Positions 36,745 to 49,050 of a DNA stretch of 60,000 bases are shown here, piece by piece. Within the stretch, counting starts at the first letter, position 1; each line of letters opens with the position of its first letter. The translations under genes and the position numbers were made by a program. The stretch covers positions 333,877-393,876 of the forward strand of contig NW_019091585.1 of NCBI RefSeq assembly GCF_001949145.1, read 5' to 3'. The DNA comes from Acanthaster planci. Lineage: Eukaryota; Echinodermata; Asteroidea; Valvatida; Acanthasteridae. Below the pieces are notes generated by a model that searched no databases, had not been told where the DNA came from, and was given only the letters and a program-made list of their open reading frames with translations.

Positions 36745-36905
36745 ACAGCCATCAGAAGTGATAACATTCCCAAAAGTGCAATTAAGCGGTGAAAATTCTG
36801 AAGCGTCAACATGAACCGGTACATAGAAAACAGACTTTTTCAGACAAAGGTTCATGGGGTTCATGCACAGGGTGTCAAGTGATGTCCATGTATGGAACTG
36901 TACGT
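36745..36905 (+). repeat. Dispersed repeat, copy 2 (CAGGGTGTCAA family)
   Basis: Same landmarks as 10110-10260: CCATCAGAAGTGATAACAT, then CTTTTTCAGACAAAGG, then CACAGGGTGTCAAGTGATG and TCCATGTATGGAACT. A perfect inverted match to CAGGGTGTCAAGTGAT lies at 37850-37865. Confidence 0.6.
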
Positions 36906-37554
36906 ACAGTAGATGATGCATGGAAGACGTGAGCTCGGGGACTGTTCCCCTAGCACATTTGTTCCATCCAGCCCTAGCCATGAGTACATGTATATGGTCT
37001 TCTCCTCACGACATATTGGAACCACGCTGCACGAACTTTCTGTGAATGGGTGCAAAGGTTTGACATTGCCAAGGAATTTTGGAGAGAAAAAGAGCCCATA
37101 CAACTGTATGCATCCTCCGACATGTTCAAATGCCTGTACCTGTTCAGTACTCTACACATACATCTCAATAGCACTGTGTGTGTGAGATACATAAACTCAG
37201 AAAATGGTTGAGCCAATATACATGTACATGTAGCCTACTGTATGGATGGCAACCCGTGAGCAGTTTTCCAGACCAGCAAATGTGGTTATCATCTCATAAA
37301 ACCACCCCAGAACATGAGAACGATGGGGTTTGCTGTCATGCCCCATTCCCGTGGTAATGTGTCATGACAACAGCCTCAACAGGTCTAAAGGTACATGTAC
37401 ATGTACTGTATGTTTCAAAAGTCCAAGGCTGATAACCCCCCCCCGACTTTTCAAACCTTGTCTCATCAAATGGTCAAAATCTACATGTTCAGAAGATGAA
37501 ATTTAGAGTTCTATATACCAAAAACACTGATTTCTGTCAAAATGTTAAAATAGC

Positions 37555-37690
37555 CATCACAAATTGATAACATGTCCTAAAAAGTGACATTCATCTAAGA
37601 AAATTCCAAAGCATTTACTTAGAAAACACTTTTTTCAGACAAGTCTAGGTTTGTGAATAGGGGCATCAAGTGTTGTCTGCATTTTCTTTC
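37555..37690 (+). repeat. Dispersed repeat, copy 3 (partial)
   Basis: Starts TTGATAACATGTCCTAAAAA, like copy 1, followed by CACTTTTTTCAGACAAG and GGGCATCAAGTGTTGTC. More diverged than the other two copies. Confidence 0.5.
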
Positions 37691-38828
37691 CTCTATGCTA
37701 CTGTACATGTATATGGAACTCTTTCCCAGAAGTTGTCAAGAGATCTACAGTATCTATGATTAGCTCAAACTGCTTTTCTGGTGAAGATTTGTAATGAAGG
37801 TTGTACTCCTATATCCAAAAATCGATACAGAAAGAGAGCCAAAGATGGATATCACTTGACACCCTGAGCACAAAATCTATGCGACAGATCTGAAAAGTTC
37901 TCAGTGCATTCTGTACATGTAAGTACACTGACTTTATGTTATCACCTGCTCATACATGTTACCCACAGCATGGAGGATATGGGTCCCTAACCATCCGTAT
38001 TGGGTACAAACATCCCCTCGTGCCAGTCATGCCAGTGGTACAACCAGACGACATCTAAACATGCTCAAAAGAGTCTTTGCTAGATAGAAAAGAAAGGTAC
38101 ACAGGGGGCCTCCTACACACGCTAGGCCTACATGTACATGTACCGGTAGGGGGCCTACATGTGGAAGTAGCTTGGCTAAATTAAGGGTATGACGGGATGG
38201 ATGTCCGACAGCTCAACCAACACGAGTCAAGTTGGCAAATGGTCCAGTTGACCTGTTCCCCAGATACATGTACATATATCGCAGACTGCCCCCTTTTCCC
38301 TTCCCACAGTGCCTTTCTACCACCGTGCAAAATCACTCACACGGTATCAGCAATAGGCCTAAGGCTTATAAATGTTTCTAGCATGTCTTTAGCCTTTTTA
38401 GGGTCTCTTTGTCTGACTCAACTACTAACTAGGCCTGCATGTTAGCCTACTCTATTTTCTCTGAGTAAATTTGCCTTTCCTTTCTTAAACTGAGATTTAT
38501 TAGGGCCTAGCTTGGGCCTAATTATTTTAGTGAGAATTTATATTACGCATATTATAGCCTAGGTTCGTAGGCTAGAGTAGAAATGTTTCATTCTGATATT
38601 GAAACACTGTTTTGCAAGAGCGAATAAGCTACACACAGAAAGCAGTGCATGGCTCTCTGACTCAAATACATGAAAAAAGACAACAATGTTGAATGTTTAT
38701 CATGTACAGTACATGTACATGATGTGCGAGCGAGCCCAACCGCTAACGTTAGGCCTGTGCATGTGAAATTTAATTTCAGAATCTGCTGTCGAAAAAAAAT
38801 CCAAAATCCACGAATTGGATGACTCACC

Positions 38829-40011
38829 TACTGGTTCTTCTCATTTTCACTGGAGTTCAATAGTAATACAAGCTTTATTTACAATCATGGAATTTTTCAA
38901 AGAGAATATATTCAAAATATCCAGTACATACGGCAGCGACTATGTCTAACCCAAAGATAGATACAGTACATATACATGTAGACACACGGAGCTTCAGATC
39001 AACCATACGCGATCCGCGATCAACAAAATGTCTCCGAGCCAAAATGTATTCATTGACAACCACTTATGCATATTCATCATATGCAAATTTTGGACTCGCG
39101 CATCTAAACACAACTGGAAGTTAGTGGAAGCAAAAAAATTGTAAACAGAGTTATAAATCTGCAACTTTTATCTGATGGGTATTCTTAAAGGGTGCAAACG
39201 GTTTGTGAGAACTTCGAACCGGGCACAGACAAGAGTTCGCGGACGATTTAAAAGAGACTTACAAATAACTTCAGGGTCAAGTCCACTAATTCAAGCCCCA
39301 TTGAAAACAGTGTAAAATCAACACCGTTCAGGGCCCAATGAGCATGCACGCCAACATCCCCGAGATTTCTGAAACACAAATGAAATTCTTATCTGGTCAC
39401 TTATCTTTCAATTTTTTGTGGGTTAACCAATTACATTTTTAATTATTCCCACAAAACAAAATCACCGCCCAAAAAGTGATTTTTCCGAAGTCTGATTGCA
39501 GCCATTTTTCAATTAAGTGGCAACCCTCAACTTTCTCGGGCACTTAGGACCATTTTTCAACCGTAGTTTTCAGCCCTTCTGCCCTCATATGAAAGCTCCA
39601 AGACCCAGAGAGTTGATCCTGGCAACGATTTACACAATCTCACCATTTTGGGGGCCAAACAATCTCCTTTTTCAAAAGATACTGCGGGTGGGGGCACTTT
39701 TAATGCTAATGAGCTGGTCAGAAATTCTCAGGCTTGAATTAGTGGTCTGCACCCTTCAATTCGTTATCAACAGCGCCCTCAAGTGGCGGTTATGTACATT
39801 ACCTTGGTCGCTGGTAATCACTTGTTTTTTGTGAAAGAAATAGAAGAAAGTACCAGCTTTTGAAAAGACTTCCGCATTTACGTCGTCTGCGATTTCTTGC
39901 CGAAACACTTGTCCGCATTTGCGCTTGTTCTTCCGTGGTTACACTTTTATGGGGATATCGTTTCGTAAAAGCAAAAAGTGAGGAGAGCAGTCCGGGCATC
40001 AGTCATTCACC
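38829..40011. promoter_or_regulatory. Shared promoter region between ZDHHC1 (minus) and PGLS (plus)
   Basis: About 1.2 kb separates the ZDHHC1 5' exon candidate from the PGLS start codon, and the two genes point away from each other. No TATA box is obvious. The last 170 bp before 40012 is CpG-richer, as in many housekeeping promoters. No coding exons seen. The promoter role is inferred from gene arrangement only. Confidence 0.4.
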
Positions 40012-43000
40012 ATGGCAGGAAGAAAAGTTCATGTTTTGCAGACTGCAGACATACCATCTGCGGTGTGTGAATTCGTGGCCGAGCAGAGCAAAGCGGCTGT
40101 GCGGGATCGAGGAGTGTTCTACCTCGGCGTTTCGGGAGGAAGTGTCGCTAAATTCATGATCGAGGGTTTACCTAAGATCCAGGGTGTGGAGTGGGATAAG
40201 TGGCATGTGTTTTTCTGTGATGAGAGGCTGGTACCGTTTGATGACAGTGATAGCACATACAGGATTTACAGAGTAATTTTCTTATTTCGATTTTGCAACT
40301 TTATGTGTGATTTTTTAATTTGGACAAATTAGGCCTACTGTGAGGGAAACTGGTCAAGTCGTCCTGGGTCAAATCGTCCCCACGTCAAATTGTCCCCGGG
40401 TCAAGTCTTTCCCCAAGTTTTATCTATGAATTTCCTTTCTTTTTAGGTACATCAACACGTACATGTAGAAGAGAAAGAAAAGACAGAGACTCATACATAT
40501 ACATGTACATGTATATATACTCATTCATTCAAAATATTTCATTTGTTCTACGCAGGTAGCTTTTGAAATCTATGGTGGCAAAGACGTGCCACACAAGATA
40601 TTTATTAAAAGGGTTGTTCCTGGTGTGTGCCAATGTAACAGCCCATACATGTAGGCCTATTCTTTGAATTGTCAAAGCAATTTGAACAACTTTTAATTTC
40701 AAATCTGCAAGTAGTCAGTTTATTTAAATAACTTTCTGAAATCAGTAATGCGGAAATGAATTTTAGTTATTTTGAATAACTAGGAAAATCAGGTTGTTTC
40801 AAGAGGTTTAAGTTGGTTTTGTTTAAGTAGGGGAGGCTGTTTCTGCTCTGAGAGCACTACCAAGGCGGCGAGCTGAGCATGTCCGGTCTCCTTGCCAAAT
40901 GTAAGCATCTCACTGGACCATCGCTGTAGGCAAACCAGGCCTGAGTCATCACACCATCCGGCTCTTTCAGAGATTACTCAGTCCTGTCTGATATATTGAT
41001 TATTAATATTTGATTATCAGATGAAATACGATAAATAACTTAAAATAAAATGAATAGAAGACTTGAAAACTTGAAAAGAAAAAATTAAATACATTAACCA
41101 CCCCCCCAAAAATAGATTACCCAGTAAAAACTTGATAAGTAAAAAACAAGATAAATAAATTATCCCCCCCAAAAAAATCACAGTAAAATTATATATTACA
41201 TGTATAATGTAATTATTTAGATGGGGGAGGACTTGACTAGGGGACGAATTGACTCAGGGACGACTTGACCAACATTCACTGTGAGAGGCTGTTCAAACTT
41301 GTACACTTCCACACTGTACTGAGCAGAAGCAAAGTAGCAATTAAGAACGTTTTCTGACATTGCAAACATGCTATTCTGTGTTGTTTTCTTATTTAACAAG
41401 TTTAACTTTATTTACTCACATTTTCAGACCCTGAGCTATAAGAAAACATTTTCTAACAAGTTGCTTGGATATGATATTCTCCTTAAGGGCCATCCGATGT
41501 GCTCAAAATGTGATTTAGTCTGATGTGGTGTTTATTCTTTGTACTGCGTCAATGAAATCTGTCACTTGGAGCATACTTGTACATGTATGGTCCTGGTATT
41601 TTCTCTGTAGTTGTGGAACCAGACACTGAAAGATCCCTTTTTTACCAAGTTGAAGTAAGTTAAAGAAATTTAGAAATTGAAAGTGAAATGTTGAAGACCT
41701 TGTCTTTGCCTCGTAGAACTTTGGAGAATGTTTTTTATAGTTATATCAGTTAGCATAATTTTAATTAGCTTTTTTTCAGAGAGACTTGGGGTCTTATCAG
41801 CGTGGATATAGCACAAAGTGAAAGTATTGATAACCATTTTCAGGTAAGTCCAGGTAATTGGTAATGTCTTATATGTCCTGATGATTGCATTTTTACTGTT
41901 GTTTTTTAAACAGGAACTTATTGGGAAAGTCAACCTCCCAGAGGGTCAAATCTACCCCATCAATCCCTCGCTCTCTGTGGCTGATGCAGCTAAGGACTAT
42001 GCAGCCAAGGTCAGCAATATACCCTCAGGTGGAGACAAGTTCCCCGTCTTTGATCTGCTCGTTCTCGGGATGGGACCAGATGGCCACACTTGCTCCCTGT
42101 TTCCGGGCCACCAACTGTTAAAGGTAACTGCTCTCTGTGCATTCTTATTGCAGTGCCTTTATTGCATTGGTTGGAATAAAATTAAAAGGAAAAACAAAAA
42201 AGGAGTTTGATGTTGCCCTAGTGTGGATTGAGGCAAATGCTCGCATTTGTTTAGGATGCCATTGTAGAGTGCATTTCTATTGTGTCTGCATTCTCGACGG
42301 AGAGACTGTAGCTACATGTAAGTCATCGTACATTCCAATTAGGACTGATGATGTAAGGGAGCTTGGGGCAGGGTAGGGTTCATTTCTTTTGATTTACTTT
42401 TTTTATACATTGCATACTACCTGTTGTAAAGGACAGGAGATGTGTATTAAACCTTTCTCATCAGAAGATATAAAATTATATGTTACACAAATTACAACCT
42501 GTATCTGGGAGAGGGCAGCTGTCTGAAAATTCCCCAAATGAACAACGGATAAAGGGTGACCAGATCAGTAATTGACCCATGTTAGGGTTCTGGCAGGCAA
42601 ATTTCAAGTAATTGTCATCATTTCAGCCACATTTCTGCTGTCTGACACAATTTTGGTGCAGTGCTGAATACAATTTGTACCTGGCAGTTTTCCAAAAGGA
42701 TACAAGTAGCCAATTTCCTTCACCATTTGGCTACAATATGCTTACTGACGGTTAGTTCTGAGTGCACCATATTCTTCTTTGGACAACATTTTCCAAAGGA
42801 CTGTTAGATATTTGGGAGAACTGTTGTTTCTCTCAGCCACCAGAATTGTATTTCAGAACTTGAAATCAGCATGTCCTAATAACGACACACTCTGGTGGAA
42901 CTGCAACAAACTCGGGCACTAACCTCATGTAAGGTCAACGAAACAGACCACTTGCCATCAATCATTAACTAGACAGGGCAATTAACTCCTCATGGGACTT

Positions 43001-43987
43001 CAAAAGCAGCAAGGATTTCACTTAAACAGCCCTGGGGTGCTTGATTGAGCTACATGTATATGTATTTTAAGAATGCTTACAGGCACCCAACTCAAGCTCA
43101 TGATTGAATTTAAAGTTGCACAGATCTAAACATGTACATGTATATAGTGTATACTGTGCATGTTCTACCAGGCAACTGGGTTTTATTCATAGACTGGTAA
43201 ATAACAATCCCTTTGTTTCCACCTAAGGAAGAAACTCTGATAGTTGCACCCATCGATGATTCCCCTAAACCTCCGCCATGCAGGGTCACCCTGACCTACC
43301 CAGTCATCAACTCTGCACGCTGTGCTATGTTTGCATCAGCCGGAGCTGGCAAGGCAGATATGGTCCAGGTGAAGAGACAGCACCAGTTCGTTTGTAACAT
43401 TCCTCAGCATTGTCAATTTCACTCGCTGGTTGGGAATGATGCTTGGCTCGATGCATTTTCGTCCTTGTATTTGACTTTGGGAAAAGAGAAAATCTTCTTC
43501 ACAATTAAAACCAAAGTAGAAGAAACAAATTCCGCCAAGCTGCTCACCTGTTGCCAAAGAGGAGGTTTCATTACCTGACAATTTCCTGACAGTTTGGGGC
43601 ATTCATTGCCTCATTGACTCTGTGATTTTTTTTCTAATCACTAAGAGCCAGAGCGTACCCAGATAACACAAGAAATAGTCTCACATATGTGTCTCTGAAT
43701 GAATGATTGATGAAAATATGGACATTTTAAAAAGGTAGTATGAGCGGTGGAAAAGGAATTTATATGAATGAACATGGGGTCTGATGGAGAAGTCATCTAC
43801 TGCTACTCTGCAACTCTGTTCAATCCCTGTTGAAGGTGTAATCGAAATGTTAAATTTCTCTACCCAGCGTGTACTAGAGGGCAGTGATGGAGAGCCTCTA
43901 CCAGCGGCCAGGGTACAGTTGAAACAGGGCACAGTACACTGGTTCCTGGACACCGATGCAGCCAGCAAACTCCAAGCAAAGTATTGA
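40012..43987 (+). CDS. PGLS: 6-phosphogluconolactonase, 243 aa, four coding exons
   Basis: Hydrolyses 6-phospho-D-glucono-1,5-lactone to 6-phosphogluconate, the second step of the oxidative pentose phosphate pathway, in the cytosol. Exons are 40012-40272, 41914-42123, 43228-43368 and 43868-43987; every junction is phase 0. The length of 243 aa compares with 258 in human. Visible motifs: the phosphate-binding YLGVSGGSVAKF, the FFCDERLVPFDDSDSTY signature, PVFDLLVLGMGPDGHTCSLF with the catalytic histidine at H145, DDSPKPPPCRVTLTYPVINS, and the C-terminal WFLDTDAASKL. The start is the first ATG (ATGGCAGG), with no conserved sequence upstream. The first intron contains a foldback element (40345-41277) and a good-looking 44-nt cryptic exon (41611-41654) that would break the frame. 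AATAAA occurs at 44610 and 45001. Confidence 0.96.
40345..41277. mobile_element. Foldback-type element, 933 bp, with perfect 8-bp target duplication, in PGLS intron 1
   Basis: Flanked by ACTGTGAG on both sides (40337-40344 and 41278-41285). The left arm is about four 15-17 bp units near GGTCAAATCGTCCCCA (40352-40416). The right arm is about three units of the reverse complement, GGGACGAATTGACTCA (41225-41270). The unit resembles that of the element at 8308-9011 (GTCAACTCGGTCCCAG), so the two are related families. The core is AT-rich and non-coding. Tandem-repeat inverted arms match the foldback architecture. Confidence 0.82.
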
Positions 43988-45722
43988 AAAGCCATCTAGT
44001 GTATTGGCAAAGGTATTGATTTTTCTGAGTTTTATTACCCAGTTGACACTGACTTTAATCACAATGGCATAGTTCATATACAGAATAAGCACACATGAAC
44101 AAAAGAAGTCTACAAAATTAAAATGTAAAAAACTATGATGTAAATTTTACTTCACAAAAAGATACTGTGTGTGTCTTTCTATTCTACCAAAAGGTAAGAA
44201 AACTGGGGTTTTTTTGTTATGTTTAGAGAAAAGTTCACTTTTAAAAATTACAGATTGTCTGTTTTTCTCGACAAATGAGGACACTAATGGTGTGATGTCA
44301 GTACAGGAAGACATTGCGCATTTATGGAGGATTTCTGTGGACCTAAAATTTGCTCAATGAAAGTGGTTATGAGAAAAATTTACGGTCACTCATATGCCAT
44401 TCATTGACACAACAAAAGTTTGAAAAAAATTATGACAAAAACATATTTTAAAATTTGGCAAATTTTGGTTCAGCAATGTGGATGCTTTGGATGACAGTAC
44501 ACTTATGCTCATAAATATGCAAATTTGGATTGCCGTAAAAATAAATGGAAAAAGTTCCCTTAAAATGGCACACTGAAAATTGAAAACCAAGTCAAATGAT
44601 ACACACTGAAATAAAAGAACTGCTTCACATAATTACATAGCTGGGTCCTTTAAATAAAATGGATATGCACTTTGTATAATTACAGCACATTTTTTCTTCA
44701 TTACAGCCCATAGCATATTAATTTGAAAACAAATTCTAAGTATCGGAGACGACATAAGTAATTATTAAATATGTCATAAAATGTAACCTCATATGGTGTT
44801 AATTATTGACCGTTACCTAAAAGTGCTAGTTTTCTTTTTTCTCTTCATGTTTTTCACTCTCTCAGTCATGGCATCCCTAAGATATCGGCAGTACTTTATA
44901 ATGGCAGACGTATTTGACATAAACGAAGATGGAAATTAGCTCAGTCCATGTCTGGCAATTTAAGATGGAAATCTCGGAACATTTTACCACCTACACGTAC
45001 AATAAAGCTCCCACCTGAGTGAATGAAAAGATGCCATGCACAATGTACATCCTCTCTAACATATGTAAATTCACCAAGGTCTGTCTAGATTCGAAGCAAG
45101 TGGATGTTCAGTGAGACATGACATTTTAAACCTAATGAAATTACCATTAAGTGAAACTGTTAGCCATTCCATTTCATACTCAATGTATAGGGTTTAATTT
45201 TTGTACAATAATATAGAATTTGTAATGAATAAACCCGTAAATTGAACTGCCTACTACATCTTGGTGTCCACCTTCCCGGCCTGTTGCATCGTGTATTTAT
45301 TAACTTCAGGAAATCAGCATTCCTGCAGGACCAGTTAATGGAAGAAACATGTTTGTATGAGGACACATAAATCATCAACAGTTTTGAGGGACAAACGCCA
45401 AACTTTTTTTTGCGAAACTAAGTTGGTATATACATGTACTCGTATGGTTGTGTTCGCTATCAAACCTATTCAAAGGTCCTTAGCCTTGGACGTGATACGT
45501 AGACAATTATTTTTACAACTCGGTATCGCATTGTACACGGAATGGAAATAATTTTAGTTTCGCTGGTGGGGATTTTATTTCATCTCCTGATTTACCCCAA
45601 ACCTTCAGTTTGACATCTGCCCAGTTCCTTCTCGTTTTGCCCAAACGCCAGGTCTTCAAAATCGTCACAAATTAATTCGTCAGTTTCCATGTATGTACAT
45701 GCGCTATGCATGTACATATTAC
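43988..45722. other. PGLS 3' region and intergenic DNA
   Basis: AT-rich and non-coding. AATAAA at 44610-44615, near 44653, at 45001-45006 and near 45226 are candidate PGLS polyadenylation signals. No other gene is seen. Confidence 0.5.
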
Positions 45723-46159
45723 CAGTGGCGTGTCCAGCGGGAGACGGGGGCCCCCATACATGACGCATCGATGTGCTCCAAAACATGCCAATTAATGTGC
45801 TTGCAACAATTACACTTCGCCTCCTGCGGTTTCGAATCAACTTGCGTTCTGCTGCATGCCTGCCAGGGCGCCCTCACCAGTCTTTAAATGAAAAGGCTCT
45901 TCCCGCCATACTAAGTGACCTCTGGCCTCTTCTGCTTACTGCAACGGGCGCTTCGTTTGAGTCATTTTTTTCCTGCGAGAAATTGGCATATTTCATTGAT
46001 TTATACTTGTTATTCGTATGCCCTTTTGGTGTGTTATCATCTTTGACTTATTGTCAGCCTTTCATGAGGCTTTGTGTGTCTCAAACTCAGTCCTTGCAGC
46101 CGTTTGTAGCCTTTTTTAGCAAGGATTCTGCTCACCAACCACACGTGCAGTTACCATGT

Positions 46160-47436
46160 CAGAGGGGTCGGCAGATGAATCTGCGGTATCCCACGTCACG
46201 CTTCCCCACGCGGGACCGGGACGACCCTTGATGATCATGTTTCGCCCTTCCCTATTGAAGGGGACCGTGACATAAGACCAGATGCACGCCTCCCTTTACG
46301 GGGCCGAGATCAGGCTGAGATATCACATACTGGATCAACTGTGGTTCGATCTCCAGACCCCCACAAGATGGAGCTACAGCAGGGTTCTCATCCTAGCAAA
46401 TGGAGCTCTTGACAGCCATACAGCAGACCAAAATTGAAATGTTTAAAGGCATAATTGAGAAAGCTTTTGAGAAAATAGAGATATGCCAAGAAAGAGTCTC
46501 CTGTCCTACTTCTCTTAGGCAACATGCAGCTATAGAAGTCATCGCACAGACAAACATGGCAAACATAGATCGGTGTCCAGGTCTAGCCCCAGCAGACACA
46601 GTGACTATATTTGGTCCTCACATTCAGAGGGCTCAGCGTCACTTTCTCCTGTTGGGAGAAGACAAGCTAGTGAGAGTGGTAACAACCAAAGAAGATTTAA
46701 TCTTCATGCATGCTGAGAGTTTGCAGGACTTAGACCGGGATGATGCAGGCGGTCATAGCCACACTAATGAAAAAGAAGAGGTTTCTCCACTGCCAAATCC
46801 TCATGAAGGGGTTAAAGGGGCCTCTTTTAACCAAGCAGTTCTTGATTGGTGGCAACAACAGCGAACCAATTCACTGGATCAGGCCAAAAAAGATGAGCTT
46901 TTAGAGGACCTGACTCCTGATGCAACATTTGGAAAATACTTTAAGGCTCCTGATATGCCCAAACCCATACGGTCTACAATGAAGAAGTCAAAAGTTGATG
47001 CCTGGAAAAATGACAACTCTGTATGGTCCATACAGGAAGACTACCTCAAAGTGGCCATTCCCCTTTTTAAGGCCAAAAGGGGTACCAGAAGCTGCAAAAT
47101 GAAGAGTTAGAACCCCTTTTGACTTCAGCAGGAAGTTTGTTGGGGTCAGCGATCCACCGCCTGTCTCTCTATCGGATGCGCCGAGCTGAGCCTAAGTTTC
47201 TCAATGAAGGCTATCTCCGAGATGTTCAGCCTTCGATGTCTTGCTTGTATGGTGAAGAGTGGACCCAAAAAGTGGATAAAGAAGAGAAGATTCACAAGGT
47301 CACTCAAAAGGTGGTGAAGAACTGGGCCAAATCCGGTTCATCTGCCCCAAACCTAAAGCATAGGGCCACAAGCCGGAATCAGTATACCAATCCGAAAGGT
47401 TGGTCCGGTAGAGAAAAAAAGCAGTCACAGTTATAG
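46160..47436 (+). pseudogene. DIRS ORF1 (gag-position) relic
   Basis: A main open piece at 46400-47110 (about 236 codons) is followed in another frame by 47119-47436. The first piece contains WWQQQRTNSLDQAKKDELL. The second has LLGSAIHRLSLYRMRRAEP and an acidic/basic stretch like DIRS ORF1 proteins ahead of the reverse transcriptase. Its identity rests mainly on position; no zinc knuckle is visible. At least one frameshift near 47100 separates the pieces. Confidence 0.6.
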
Positions 47437-47474
47437 GACACAATACCACCCCAATAGGTATCAGCCATACCCTC

Positions 47475-49050
47475 GTGATTTCCACACCAGTGACCGTGAT
47501 CGGTACAGCATGCAGATGCCCGAAAAGAAAGATTCTTTTCGTGGAGGTAAGAAGTCACAGAAGACTTTCCAAAAATAAACTAGGTCAGAAGGCAGACGAC
47601 TTCGATTCTGTATCGAGCTTTGGGCTTTGTTATGCAGGGAATATCCAAAACCACACCACAGAATGGGAGAAACTGACAAACGACCCATGGATTTTGCAGA
47701 GCGTGGTTGGTTACAGAATCGAATTCTCACGAGACTCATTAAAGTACAAAGTGCCTGCTCAAATCAAAATGAGCGACCTACAACATCAAATGTGCACCAA
47801 AGAAATTCAGAGTATGATCCTCAAAGGGGCAGTAGTAAGGGTACAGGACATTCCAGATCAATTCATCTCAACATTTTTTTTTAGTACAGAAGGCTACGGG
47901 GGGTTCCGGCCAGTGTTCAATCTCAAGAGCCTCAACAAGCATATCTGTTCAGAACACTTCAAGATGGAGTCAATCCAACACGTGAAAAGCCTGGTGCAAC
48001 AGGGAAATTTCGTGGTTACAGTCAATCTGAAAGATGCTTACTTCATGATTCCAATATATGCCCCGCACCGGAAGTTTCTTTGTTTCAAGCGGGAAGGCAA
48101 ACTCTTCCAGTTCCAGGTAGTTCCCTTCGGGCTTAGATCAGCACCACGACTTTTCACGAAGTTGATGAAACCACTTGTGTCCCATTTCAGACACAGACCG
48201 ATGAAAGTGTAATTTATCTGGACGTTCTACTACTGATCTCACTTTCCAGGGCAGAATGCAACAAGCAACTGACCTACATTCTCGACATGTTCAAGAACCT
48301 TGGCCTGATCGTAAATTGGGAGAAATTGCATCTCCATCCTACCACACAGATAAAATTTCTGGGTCATGTCATAGATTCTCGTCAAATGACACTGAGTCTC
48401 CTGAGGCCAAAAATCTACACCCTAGTGAAGAACTGCACCCAGATGACCCAAAAACCCGTGCAATCAGCAGATGCCCTGGCGAGTCTCATTGGAAAAATGA
48501 ATGCAACTGCCGAAGATGTTGTACCAGCACCTTTTTTTTGAAGGGCCTTGCAGACGGATCTAATTCAGTCTGTCCGAGTTGATCCCACTTACCAGGGCCT
48601 GGTCTCTCTGTCGGAAGAAAGTTTTCACGAGTTGCAGTGGTGGAAACACTGCCTCAGACTCTGGAATGGCAAACCACTGGTCCTGTCACATCCTCAACTG
48701 ATGATAAAGTCGGATGCTTCAACTCATGGTTGGGGAGCTCATTGCGAGCTTGGCAAAACGGGGGGGGGTGGACTGCAGAGAAAAGCACCAACCATATCAA
48801 TTATTTAGAACTTCTTGCTTCCTTTCTAGTGCTGCAGACCTTTGCCAAGAACAAGACAGATTGTCACATCAACTTACATCTGGACAATACAACTGTTCTG
48901 GCGTACATAAAGCACAAAGGAGGTACTCACACAGAAAATTTGTCCCAGCTGGCTGTGAAAATGTGGAAATGGTGTCTGACGAGGAATATCACGCTAACAG
49001 CCTCTCATGTTCCCAGGGTAGACAATGTGTTGGCGGACCAGCAGTCCTGA
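47475..49050 (+). pseudogene. DIRS reverse transcriptase and RNase H relic
   Basis: The reverse transcriptase part (to 48212) shows GGFRPVFNLKSLNKHI, EHFKMESIQHV, VNLKDAYFMIPI and FQVVPFGLRSAPRLFTKLMK. A frameshift near 48205 moves the catalytic box to another frame, where YLDD has become YLDV (48215-48226), so the second active-site aspartate pair is broken. FLGHVIDSRQMTLSL follows. An in-frame TGA sits at 48539. RNase H shows KSDASTHGWGAH, then a frame change at the G run near 48764-48770, then NYLELLASFLVLQTFAK and SHVPRVDNVLADQQS, where a TGA (49048) replaces the usual continuation. Several independent lesions mean the copy is inactive. Confidence 0.88.

Larger units (their letters stand above)
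36503..38828 (-). other. Candidate 5' untranslated exon(s) and first intron of ZDHHC1
   Basis: A strong donor, CCAGTAG|GTGAGTC on the minus strand (exon end 38828), and a weak acceptor TAG at 36526-36524, 21 nt before the start codon, suggest an upstream non-coding exon and a 2.3 kb intron. The intron holds two dispersed-repeat copies (36745-36905, 37555-37690) and many ACATGT palindromes. The right edge of the first exon is not visible. Confidence 0.4.

Noticed and set aside
46393-46599. Antisense open frames across the DIRS ORF1 region
   Set aside because: Complementary shadows without homology; the plus-strand order of ORF1, reverse transcriptase, RNase H and recombinase explains the region.
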